The notes under the pieces were generated by a model. The model did no database searches and was not told the DNA's origin. It saw nothing but the letters and a program-made list of their open reading frames with translations. From Rhodovastum atsumiense (lineage in GTDB: Bacteria; Pseudomonadota; Alphaproteobacteria; Acetobacterales; Acetobacteraceae): DNA of 64,000 bases. A program made the translations under genes and the position numbers. Location: positions 2,506,501 through 2,570,500 of the forward strand of contig NZ_OW485601.1 of assembly GCF_937425535.1 (NCBI RefSeq), given 5' to 3'. This document shows positions 8,752 to 16,203 of the stretch, piece by piece (within the stretch, counting starts at the first letter, position 1; each line of letters begins with the position of its first letter).

Positions 8752-8769
8752 TGTATGCCTATGTTTACA
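8752..8769. promoter_or_regulatory. Candidate TyrR-type operator
   Basis: The 18-mer TGTATGCCTATGTTTACA matches the TyrR box TGTAAA-N6-TTTACA at 10 of 12 defined positions, including both TGT and ACA ends. It lies in the divergent region between alr-dadA and a TyrR-like regulator. A weaker half (TTTACA at 8864-8869, left half TGGCAG) lies just upstream of the regulator start. The same 18-mer also fits TGT-N12-ACA, the PpsR/CrtJ consensus, but the neighbour makes TyrR more likely. Confidence 0.5.
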
Positions 8770-8833
8770 GCCAGCCGGCCGCACCCCGGCTTGCCGTGGA
8801 TAGGTTAAATTAAATCAAAGCAGTATCCAAAGC

Positions 8834-8849
8834 GTATGCGGTCGCATAC
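8834..8849. promoter_or_regulatory. Perfect inverted repeat upstream of the TyrR-like gene
   Basis: GTATGC-GGTC-GCATAC is a perfect 6-4-6 inverted repeat 42 bases before the regulator start codon. It could be a second operator or part of the 5' leader. The binding protein is unknown. Confidence 0.35.
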
Positions 8850-8891
8850 ACTGGCAGCGTTTGTTTACACCCGGCGTGAGCGGGGGCGTGG

Positions 8892-10421
8892 ATGCGAATC
8901 GACGTGCAATTTTCCGACCGGGTCGGCATTGCCCATGAGATCCTGGCCGTGCTGGCGCGGCGGCAGCTCAACGTGGTCGGGGTCGAGGTCGATCCGCCGC
9001 ACATGCATATCGACGTGCCCGATCTGGTGGAGGCGGCCCTGCCGGGGCTGCGCGCGGCGCTGGCTTCGGTGCCGGGCGTCTACGAGGTGGTCGAGGTCGC
9101 CATGCTGCCAGGCACGCAGCGGCGGCTGCACCTGAACGCGCTGCTGGACTCGATGGCTGATCCGGTGCTGGCGGTCGATGGCGCGGGCGGGATCGTGGTG
9201 GCCAATGCCGTTGCCGCGGCGGCGGCCGGGGTGCCGGACGCGGGGGCGTTGATCGGCATGACGCTGGCAGCGCTGTTCGACGACCCGGTGTTGCCGGCCG
9301 AGATCCTCGCCGGTGGCTTTGCCCTGCCGGCGCGCGAGGTGATGCTGCGCGGCCGGCCTTTCCTGCTGGATGTGCGCCCGGTCGCGGAAGGCGCGGGCGG
9401 GGTGGTGACGCTGCAGGCGCCGAGCCGCATCGGCGAGCGGCTGCATGCGATCCAGCATGCCGACAAGGGCGGGTTCGAGCGCATCCTGGGGGAATCGCCG
9501 CCGATGCGGGCGCTGAAGGCGCAGGCGGCGCGCATCGCCGGGGTGGATGCGCCGCTGCTGATCCTGGGCGAGACCGGCACCGGCAAGGAACTGGTGGCGC
9601 AGGCCTGCCACCGGGCCAGCTTGCGGGCTGGCAAGCCGTTCCTGGCGCTCAATTGCGCCGCGCTGCCGGAGAGCCTGGCCGAGAGCGAGCTGTTCGGCTA
9701 CGCGCCGGGCGCCTTCAGCGGCGCGCAGCGTGGCGGCAAGCCCGGGCTGTTCGAGCTGGCCGACCAGGGCACGGTGTTCCTCGACGAGATCGGCGAGATG
9801 TCGCCCTATCTGCAGGCCAAGCTGCTGCGCTTCATCAACGATGGCAGTTTCCGCCGCGTGGGCGGGGAGCGCGAGCTGAAGGTGGATGTGCGGGTGATCA
9901 GCGCGACCCATCGCGACCTCGGGCGCATGGCCACCGATGGCAGCTTCCGCGAGGACCTGTTCTACCGGCTGAACGTGCTGCGGCTGGCGGTGCCGCCGTT
10001 GCGCGAGCGCGGCGAGGATGTGCTGCTGCTGGCGCGGCATTTCATCGCCCGTGCCTGCGCGCAGACCCGCCGCCCGCCCTGCCGGCTGAGTGCCGCGGCG
10101 GCGGCGGCGCTGCTGGCCAATCGCTGGCCGGGCAATGTGCGCCAGTTGGAGAATGCGATCTTCCGCGCCGTCGCCATGAGCGACCGGGCACTGCTCGAGG
10201 CCGCCGATTTCGACCTCACCGGCGCGGGCATTGCCGGCGGTCCCGATGCGCCGCCCCTGGAGGCGGCGTCGTGGGAGGAGGCGATGGCGGAGTTCGAGGC
10301 GACGCTGCTGCGCCGGCTCTATCCACGCTATCCCTCCAGCCGCAAGCTGGCGGCGCGGCTGCGGGCCTCGCACACCATGATCGCCAACAAGCTGCGCCGG
10401 CACGGCATCGGCCGGACCTGA
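8892..10421 (+). CDS. TyrR/PhhR-type transcriptional regulator (ACT-PAS-AAA+-HTH)
   Basis: A 509-residue enhancer-binding-type regulator. It has an N-terminal ACT-like domain (about 1-72, starting [18 protein letters not shown] as in TyrR), a PAS domain (about 80-175) and an AAA+ domain from about 195. Walker A is GETGTGKE (226-233), the sigma54-contact loop is GAFSGA (273-278) and Walker B is [11 protein letters not shown]. The C-terminal TyrR-type helix-turn-helix is [16 protein letters not shown]. coli TyrR has lost GAFTGA; this protein keeps a Ser variant, so it may still activate sigma54 polymerase, though I found no GG-N10-GC promoter in the alr upstream region. Its position opposite alr-dadA and the TyrR-like box between them suggest it controls D-/L-alanine catabolism. 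SD GAGCGGGGG precedes the ATG. Confidence 0.86.
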   Translation: MRIDVQFSDRVGIAHEILAVLARRQLNVVGVEVDPPHMHIDVPDLVEAALPGLRAALASVPGVYEVVEVAMLPGTQRRLHLNALLDSMADPVLAVDGAGGIVVANAVAAAAAGVPDAGALIGMTLAALFDDPVLPAEILAGGFALPAREVMLRGRPFLLDVRPVAEGAGGVVTLQAPSRIGERLHAIQHADKGGFERILGESPPMRALKAQAARIAGVDAPLLILGETGTGKELVAQACHRASLRAGKPFLALNCAALPESLAESELFGYAPGAFSGAQRGGKPGLFELADQGTVFLDEIGEMSPYLQAKLLRFINDGSFRRVGGERELKVDVRVISATHRDLGRMATDGSFREDLFYRLNVLRLAVPPLRERGEDVLLLARHFIARACAQTRRPPCRLSAAAAAALLANRWPGNVRQLENAIFRAVAMSDRALLEAADFDLTGAGIAGGPDAPPLEAASWEEAMAEFEATLLRRLYPRYPSSRKLAARLRASHTMIANKLRRHGIGRT

Positions 10422-10436
10422 CGCCGGCGCGGCGTC
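10420..10436. terminator. Short hairpin between convergent regulator and antiporter genes
   Basis: GACGCC (10420-10425), a 5-base loop and GGCGTC (10431-10436) overlap the last bases of the regulator gene. It is a small stem in a 22-bp convergent gap and has no T-run. Confidence 0.35.
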
Positions 10437-10443
10437 GTGGGGG

Positions 10444-12936
10444 TCAGGCTTCGGCGGCGGTTTCCGGGGCGGGCAGGCGCAGCGGCTCCGCCGGCCCGGC
10501 CAGCCGGTCCCGCAGCTCCGGCAGGTCGTCCAGCAGGTGGCGGAAGAAGCCGGTGCGCAGTTCCAGCAGGTGGCAGAAGCGCATGGCGGTCACGGTGCCC
10601 TGGGTCTCCGCCTCGCCGAGCATGCCGTCGCCGCCGAACAGCCCGCCGGCGCCAAGCCGGGTCTGCCGGCCGGCATGGTCGATCTCCACCTCGCCGGAGC
10701 TGATCAGATAGACCATGGACGTCCCCCGGCGGCGCTTGAGGATGCGCTCGCCCGGCACCGCGAAGCGCATGGTCAGGCGCATGGCGATGTCGTGCAGCAC
10801 CGGTTCCGAGAGGGTGCTGAACAGCGGGATGCCGTGCAGGCGGCCGGTCAGCCCTGCCTGCAGGTCGAAGGTCATCGGCTGCAGCAGCGTGTCGCGGCGG
10901 GCCTCGATGTCGCGCAGCAATTCGCCGAAGAGTTCATCGCTCAGCAGGGCTTCCCGGTGCAGCGCGGTGTAGGCGTCCGCCTCGAAGCGCAATCCGATCT
11001 GGCGCGCCAGGCGGGTCTGCAGCGCCTCGGCATAGCCGGGATATTGCAGGTGCAGCGCCGCCATGGCGTCCTCGAGCAGGGTGCGGCGCCGCTGGGCGAT
11101 GTCGGTGACCACCTCGGCGACGCGCGCGCCCAGCACCGGCTCCATGCGCTCGCGCAGGAACTGCAACTGGGCGAGGAACACCATGTGCATGATCAGCAGC
11201 ATCTCGAAGCGCTCGGTCATGACCCGGGTCAGCGGCCCGTCGATGCGCAGGCGGCGGTGCAGGACCTGCGCCAGGCGCAGGCGCGGGCTTGGCCGCAGGC
11301 GCCGGCTGGCGGCGCGCAGGTAGCCCAGCCGTCCCTCGGCGCGGGTGGCGTCGATGAGGTTGTCGGCGGTGCGCAGCAACTGTTCCATGATCGTGCGCGA
11401 CACCCCGCGTTCGCGGAAGATCTCCAGCAGGATCGCCTTTTCCTGGGAGGCAAAGGTGAGCAGCCCGAGCCGGACCCGGTCGCGGTCGGTCAGCGCGGCG
11501 TCGAAGCTGTTGGCCTCGGTTTCCGTCGCCACCCGCCGTTCATACTGGGTGACCACCTGCTGGGCGGCCTGCGGCACGAAGCCGAACTCGGTGACGGTCC
11601 GGTGCAGCCGGTCGCGCACCTCGGCCAGTCCGATCGCCAGCACCTGGTGGCGCAGCGCCTGGTCGATCGCCGGCAACTGGTCAAGCCGCAGCCAGCGCAC
11701 CAGGAAGCGCAGCGTGGTGCCGTTGACCAGCAGCGTGAACAGCACGAAGCCGGTCGCCAGGATGGCGACGAATTCCTTCACCCCGACCGGTACCCGCCAG
11801 TTTTCGGTGACCGCCAGCGCCATCGCCAGCGTGATCGCCCCGCGCAGCCCCCCCCACAGCATCGGTAGCTTGAGCCGGAACGGCACGCGCTGGGCGAGGC
11901 GGGAATAGCGCAGCAGCGGCAGCACGCCGAACAGCACCGCCGCGCGCGCCACCAGGGCCGCCGCCACCACCACCACGATCAGCAGCAGGTCCCACAGCCG
12001 CAGCCCCAGCATCAGCCGCGGCACCAGCATCGAGGCCAGCACGAACACCAGCGAGGTGGCCAGGAAGGAAAGCTGCCCCCAGACATCGACCAGGAAGGAC
12101 CAGCTGCGCGGGCGCAGCACCGAGGGGCCGATGGCGCTGACCGTCAGGCCGGCGCAGGCCGCCGACACCACGCCGGAGAAGCCGAGGAACTCGTCGCAGA
12201 CGATGTAGCTGAGATAGGGCAGGGCCAGGGTCAGCGTGAACTCGGCCGCCCGATTGCCGCCGAGCAGCGGCATCATGGTCAGCATGACGCGGGCCAGGAT
12301 ATGCCCGATCACCGCCCCGCCAGCGAAGGATGTCGCGAGCAGCATTGCGGCGGTGGCGATGTCCGGCTCCTGCTGGCGCGTCACCGCGCCGAGCAGGATG
12401 GTGAACAGCGCGATCGCGGCGGCGTCGTTGAGCAGGCTCTCGCCTTCCACCAGGCGGGTCAGCCGGCCGTCGGCGCCGATGTCGCGGAAGATGCTGATGA
12501 CGGCGCTCGGGTCGGTGGTGGCGACGATGGCGCCGAGCAGCAGGCAGACGGCGAGCGGCTGGCCGGCGATCGGCTGCAGCGCGAAGCCGACCGCGGCCGT
12601 GGTCGCCACCACCGCGAGCACGGCGAGCACCAGCACCGGGGCGGTGTCGCGCGCCAGCCGCCGCACGTCGATCGACAGCGAGCCGTGGAACACCAGCACC
12701 GGCAGGAACACATACAGGAAGACCTGCGAGTTCACCGGAAAATGCACGAACAGCGCGGCGATCTCGTCGAAGGTGGTGGTCAGGTTGGTCTGCAGCAGGA
12801 ACGTGGCGCCGCCGCCGATCAGGGTGCCGACCAGGGCGAGCAGCACCGCGTCGGAAACCATCAGGCGCCGCGCCAGCGGTTGGATGGCGCTGATCACGAC
12901 CAGCAGGGCCGCGACCGCGAGAAGGACGTTGGACAA
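10444..12936 (-). CDS. NhaP-type Na+(K+)/H+ antiporter with C-terminal cyclic-nucleotide-binding domain
   Basis: An inner-membrane CPA1 monovalent cation/proton antiporter of 830 residues. The first ~410 residues are 12 or so hydrophobic helices. They include the CPA1 core GAIVATTDPSAVISIFRDIG, with the ion-binding Asp, and VEGESLLNDAAAI. A long soluble helical region (about 420-690) follows. The last ~120 residues are a cNMP/Crp-like beta-roll (IPLFSTLSEPVLHDIAMRLTMRFAVPGERILKRR...STVYLISSGEVEI-type pattern). The start codon is TTG, with AGGAG 11 bases upstream. CPA1 antiporters with cNMP tails are known, including in plants and bacteria. Here the tail suggests gating by cyclic nucleotide or by an internal binding site (inference). 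It is single-gene. Confidence 0.88.
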   Translation of the reverse strand: MSNVLLAVAALLVVISAIQPLARRLMVSDAVLLALVGTLIGGGATFLLQTNLTTTFDEIAALFVHFPVNSQVFLYVFLPVLVFHGSLSIDVRRLARDTAPVLVLAVLAVVATTAAVGFALQPIAGQPLAVCLLLGAIVATTDPSAVISIFRDIGADGRLTRLVEGESLLNDAAAIALFTILLGAVTRQQEPDIATAAMLLATSFAGGAVIGHILARVMLTMMPLLGGNRAAEFTLTLALPYLSYIVCDEFLGFSGVVSAACAGLTVSAIGPSVLRPRSWSFLVDVWGQLSFLATSLVFVLASMLVPRLMLGLRLWDLLLIVVVVAAALVARAAVLFGVLPLLRYSRLAQRVPFRLKLPMLWGGLRGAITLAMALAVTENWRVPVGVKEFVAILATGFVLFTLLVNGTTLRFLVRWLRLDQLPAIDQALRHQVLAIGLAEVRDRLHRTVTEFGFVPQAAQQVVTQYERRVATETEANSFDAALTDRDRVRLGLLTFASQEKAILLEIFRERGVSRTIMEQLLRTADNLIDATRAEGRLGYLRAASRRLRPSPRLRLAQVLHRRLRIDGPLTRVMTERFEMLLIMHMVFLAQLQFLRERMEPVLGARVAEVVTDIAQRRRTLLEDAMAALHLQYPGYAEALQTRLARQIGLRFEADAYTALHREALLSDELFGELLRDIEARRDTLLQPMTFDLQAGLTGRLHGIPLFSTLSEPVLHDIAMRLTMRFAVPGERILKRRRGTSMVYLISSGEVEIDHAGRQTRLGAGGLFGGDGMLGEAETQGTVTAMRFCHLLELRTGFFRHLLDDLPELRDRLAGPAEPLRLPAPETAAEA

Positions 12937-12970
12937 GGCTGCGGGGGCTCCTGGATGTCAGGCCGGACCG

Positions 12971-13003
12971 GCCGGGCGGCGTCTTATCAGCCCGCCGCCC
13001 GGC
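12971..13003. terminator. Terminator-like hairpin after wecG
   Basis: GCCGGGCGGCG (12971-12981) and CGCCGCCCGGC (12993-13003) form a perfect 11-bp stem with an 11-base loop. It lies 33 bases beyond the wecG stop on the minus strand and before the antiporter start. Confidence 0.6.
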
Positions 13004-13036
13004 GATCCACCGAATGCGGTGGCGGCACTGGCCGTT

Positions 13037-13933
13037 TCAGCGGCCCGGCCGGATCGCGCCAAGGCGTTCCCGCAGCAGCAACGGGAAGATCCGGGGGCTC
13101 TGCAGCAGGTAGCGCCGGCCCAGCCGCCGTGGTTCGTGGCAGAGCCGGTACGCCCATTCCAGGCTGGCCCGTTGCAGGACGCGCGGGGCCCGGCGGCGGG
13201 CACCGATGAAGTATTCCAGGGCCGAGCCGATGCACAGGCCGGTTCCCCGCGCCCGGCCCGAGTTCCGCAGCGCGGCCGCCAGCAATTCCTGGCGCGGCAT
13301 GCCGACCGCCAGCAGCGTGAACCGGGCCGGATGCGCGAGGGCGAAGTCCAGCGCGATCCGGAAGGCCGTCGGGTCGTGCTCGAAGGCCACGGGCGGGAGA
13401 TGATGCGCGATGGCGACCGGGCCGCAGCGTTGCCGCAGCAGGGGCAGGTACTCGGGCTGCAGCCCGATGACCGTCAGCCTGTCCCCGGGCGCGAGATGGC
13501 GGGCGAGCAGGGTGGCCACGAGGTCGCTGCCCGGCACCACCGGTGGGGCCGCCAGCCCGAGTGCTGCGGCGGCGCGTGCCACCACGCGGGAATCCAGCAG
13601 CCGCAGCAGCGCGGCGCGATAGACTTCCGCCAGCCCTGGATCACCGGCCAGTTGCACCAGGTGCTCGGCATTGGGCGTGACCACGTAGCCGAAGGGGGCA
13701 TCGGCGGGCCGGGCCGCGAGCCATGCGGCCGTTTGCGCGAGATCCATGGCGGCGAAGTCGAGACCGAGCAGCCGGGTCGTGGCGCCTGTCTCCTTGCTCC
13801 AAGCAAGCCGAGTGGCGAGGTTGGCATGGGACAGGGCGGGGAGCCATGGAAAGCATGGCCACGTTGTGTTGAGCGGGGCGGTGCGATGTCGCCGGATATA
13901 CTGATTTGTATTGTGGTCTTTATTGACGATCAT
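13037..13933 (-). CDS. WecG/TagA/CpsF-family glycosyltransferase
   Basis: Transfers an N-acetylmannosamine-type or related sugar from UDP-sugar onto a lipid-linked acceptor in surface-glycan synthesis (family knowledge). Motifs: LLGLDFAAMDL at the domain start, VTPNAEHLVQL, VGMPRQELLAAAL, and the C-terminal GSALEYFIGARRRAPRVLQ and LEWAYRLCHEPRRLGRRY. The only canonical in-frame start that keeps the domain is the ATG at 13933 (298 aa). It has no Shine-Dalgarno and would overlap the divergent gene by 48 bp. A strong GGAGCAAGGAG ends 9 bases before an ACG codon at 13780, which would give the usual ~247 aa. The true start is unresolved. A UDP-GlcNAc 2-epimerase gene nearby (16203-14992) could supply the substrate. 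Confidence 0.82.
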   Translation of the reverse strand: MIVNKDHNTNQYIRRHRTAPLNTTWPCFPWLPALSHANLATRLAWSKETGATTRLLGLDFAAMDLAQTAAWLAARPADAPFGYVVTPNAEHLVQLAGDPGLAEVYRAALLRLLDSRVVARAAAALGLAAPPVVPGSDLVATLLARHLAPGDRLTVIGLQPEYLPLLRQRCGPVAIAHHLPPVAFEHDPTAFRIALDFALAHPARFTLLAVGMPRQELLAAALRNSGRARGTGLCIGSALEYFIGARRRAPRVLQRASLEWAYRLCHEPRRLGRRYLLQSPRIFPLLLRERLGAIRPGR

Positions 13934-15037
13934 TGCCGCGGTGAGGCGTGGCGGTTTGCCTCTGCCATCGAACGCTGGTTGCTGGCGGAGGCGCAGCTCG
14001 GCCCCGCCGCCGGGCGCTGCGCGGGGGCGGTGGTGAACTACCTGGAGCCGGATGGGGGCTGGAACGGCGCCTATCCGGAGATCTGCGGTTATTTCCTGCA
14101 GTTCCTCGCCGCCGCCGCGCCCGAAGGGGAGGCCGGGCCGCACCGGGAGGCGGCACGGCGTGTCGTGCTCTGGCTGGCCGCCGTCGGCGCCGGTGGGGCG
14201 CCGCTGACCCTGTATCACCGGCGGGCGGAGACCGAGGCCGGGGACTGGCGCAACCACTGCCTGTTTGCCTTCGACCTTGCCATCGTGCTGCGGGGTCTCG
14301 ACGCCGCCGCGCAACGCTGGCCGGGGCTGCTGCCGGCGGGGGTGATGGAGCCTTATGCCGCCGCGCTCGCCGGCATCACGGCCGAAGGGGCGCTGGCCTC
14401 ACATGTGCGGCGGCTGGGGAAGCCATCCGTGCCGGTGCCGGTGAAATGGTCCACCCTGCCCGGCCTGCATCATCTGAAGGCGGCGGCGGCGCTGGCCGGG
14501 TTGGGGCGGCCAGAGCTCGCCGCGATCGCGCGGGCCACGGTGGCGCGGGAGGCAAGGCTGCTCGATCGCCACGGCCGCGAGCGGATGCGGGAGCTGCATC
14601 CTTTCCTCTACGGCATCGAAGGCTGGCTGACGCTGTGGGGGCAGGGGGGCGCGGCGCAGGACCTGGAGCGGGCGCGGACGGGTTTCGCCTGGGCGTTCGG
14701 CCAGCTCGACCTGGCGACCGGTTGGATGCCGCCGGTGGTGGGGGCGCCGCCGCCGGCGTTCCGCAGCGATGTGCTGGCCCAGATGCTGCGCGCCGGCCTC
14801 GTGCTGGAGGCGGCCGGCGCCCTGCCCGGGGAGGTCGCGCCGGCTTGGCCGCGCGGCCGGGCAGCCCTGGCGGCGTCGTTGCGCGCCATGGTGACGCCGG
14901 AGGGCGCGGTGGCCTTCGACGCCACGGCCCGGCACCGGAATTCCTGGGCCGGCATGTTCGCCTGGCAGGCGTTCCGGTTCCTCGATGCGGTTCAGGCCGG
15001 GATGCCGGCTTCCAGGCTTGCCGAGGGGATCATCTGA
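13886..15037 (+). CDS. Unrecognised 383-aa protein in the glycoconjugate locus (possible alpha/alpha-toroid enzyme)
   Basis: I do not recognise the family. The protein is rich in Trp and Gly-Trp motifs spaced along predicted helices (NYLEPDGGWNGAYPEICGYFLQFL, DWRNHCLFAFDLAIVL, KWSTLPGLHHLKAAAALAGL, HPFLYGIEGWLTLW, ATGWMPPVV, NSWAGMFAWQAFRFL). This helix-turn pattern resembles six-hairpin glycosidases, epimerases or terpenoid-cyclase-like toroids, but no catalytic signature is certain. No signal peptide is evident, although the first 14 residues are hydrophobic. Its 5' end overlaps the possible wecG start and its 3' end overlaps wecB by 46 bp on the opposite strand. It sits between the WecG and WecB genes, so a role in surface-sugar synthesis or modification is likely (inference). 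A GTG at 13881 in another frame was ignored. Confidence 0.65.
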   Translation: MSPDILICIVVFIDDHCRGEAWRFASAIERWLLAEAQLGPAAGRCAGAVVNYLEPDGGWNGAYPEICGYFLQFLAAAAPEGEAGPHREAARRVVLWLAAVGAGGAPLTLYHRRAETEAGDWRNHCLFAFDLAIVLRGLDAAAQRWPGLLPAGVMEPYAAALAGITAEGALASHVRRLGKPSVPVPVKWSTLPGLHHLKAAAALAGLGRPELAAIARATVAREARLLDRHGRERMRELHPFLYGIEGWLTLWGQGGAAQDLERARTGFAWAFGQLDLATGWMPPVVGAPPPAFRSDVLAQMLRAGLVLEAAGALPGEVAPAWPRGRAALAASLRAMVTPEGAVAFDATARHRNSWAGMFAWQAFRFLDAVQAGMPASRLAEGII

Positions 15038-16203
15038 CCGAGGTCAGGTACGGCCGGGGTGGGCTGCCAGCGCGCGCGGATCGCCGCGGCGATCCGCTTC
15101 CCGGCATGGCCGTCACCGTAGACGGTGCTGGGAACGGCCATGGCGGCACGGGCGGCGGGATCGTCCAGCAGGCTTGCGGCCGCGGCGAGGATCGCCGCTT
15201 CCTGCGTGCCGACCAGTCGCGCCACGCCGCTGCGCAACCCTTCCTGCCGCTCGGTGGCCTCGCGCAGGACCAGCAGCGGCACGCCCAGCGCCGCCGCTTC
15301 CTCCTGCACGCCGCCGGAATCCGTCAGCACCAGCGCGGCGCGGGCCAGCAGGGCGACGAAGCCGGGATAGTCCTGCGGCGGCACCAGGTGCAGCCGTGGC
15401 CCCCCCGCGAGGATCGCCCGCGCCGCCTCGGCCAGGGCCGGGTTGGGATGCAGGACGAAGACCACGTCGCAGTCGCCCCGCCCCGCCAGCCGGCGCGCGG
15501 CGTGGCAGACCGAGAGGAACGGGGCCCCCCAGTTCTCCCGCCGGTGGCAGGTGACGAGGATGAGCGGGCGTGTCCGGCCGGCCGCCAGCGGCAGGGATCC
15601 CCCTGCCGGGGCAATGCGGCGGATCAGCCGCAGGGCGTCGATCACCGTGTTGCCGCTGAGCAGGATGTCCCGTGCCGGGATCGCCTCGGCGAGCAGGGCG
15701 TCGCGCGCGGCGGGCGTCGGCGCGCAATGCAGGGTGGCGAAGCCGGCAATGGCGCGGCGATGCGCTTCCTCGGGGAAGGGAGAGCGGCAATCGCCGCTGC
15801 GCAGCCCGGCCTCGACATGCACCACGGGAATACGGGCATAGAAGGCGGCCAGGGCGGCGGCGAAGGCGCTCGCGGTGTCGCCCTGGACCACCACGACATG
15901 CGGGCGCGACGCGGCGAGGGCGGCCCATAGCCGTGTCATCAGCGCGGCGGCGAGCAGGCCGAGCTCGCCGTTGCCCGCCGGGGTGGCGATGTCCAGGTCC
16001 GGCGCGAGGCCGAAATGTCCCAGCATGTCCGGGGCCCAGCGCGCATGCTGGCCGGTGCACCAGATCATCGCCTCGGTGCCGGGCTGGGCCCGCAGCGCCA
16101 GGGCCACCGGGGCCAGCTTGTTGGCTTCCGGCCGGGTGCCGACCACGAGGACGACACGCAGGCCCGGATGCAATGCTGCCGTCAGGGCGTCAGGCCGCGA
16201 CAC
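14992..16203 (-). CDS. wecB: UDP-N-acetylglucosamine 2-epimerase (non-hydrolysing, WecB family)
   Basis: Interconverts UDP-GlcNAc and UDP-ManNAc in the cytoplasm. The 403-residue protein shows VVGTRPEANKLAPV at the N-terminus, HVVVVQGDT, VVHVEAGLRSGD, TCHRRENWGAPF and DSGGVQEEAAALGVPLLVLREATERQEG. The usual TERPE is TERQE here. There is a slightly long N-terminus before the GTRPE strand. The start is GTG with GGGAGG 9 bases upstream. The 14-bp overlap with the preceding FAD oxidoreductase indicates a two-gene operon. Its product would supply a WecG-type transferase like the one at 13037-13933. Confidence 0.9.
   Translation of the reverse strand: MSRPDALTAALHPGLRVVLVVGTRPEANKLAPVALALRAQPGTEAMIWCTGQHARWAPDMLGHFGLAPDLDIATPAGNGELGLLAAALMTRLWAALAASRPHVVVVQGDTASAFAAALAAFYARIPVVHVEAGLRSGDCRSPFPEEAHRRAIAGFATLHCAPTPAARDALLAEAIPARDILLSGNTVIDALRLIRRIAPAGGSLPLAAGRTRPLILVTCHRRENWGAPFLSVCHAARRLAGRGDCDVVFVLHPNPALAEAARAILAGGPRLHLVPPQDYPGFVALLARAALVLTDSGGVQEEAAALGVPLLVLREATERQEGLRSGVARLVGTQEAAILAAAASLLDDPAARAAMAVPSTVYGDGHAGKRIAAAIRARWQPTPAVPDLGQMIPSASLEAGIPA

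Noticed and set aside
8543-8891. Sigma54 promoter for alr-dadA
   Set aside because: Candidate TGG elements have GG-to-GC spacing of 12 or lack the GC; none fits GG-N10-GC.
8865-10403. 512-codon antisense frame opposite the TyrR-like gene
   Set aside because: Shadow of a gene with ACT, Walker and HTH motifs; no recognisable domain in the shadow.
12236-13885. N-terminal half of a 933-codon open frame ending at 15037
   Set aside because: It runs antisense through the antiporter and wecG genes. Only the part from 13886 has protein-like sequence and does not lie fully over another real gene.
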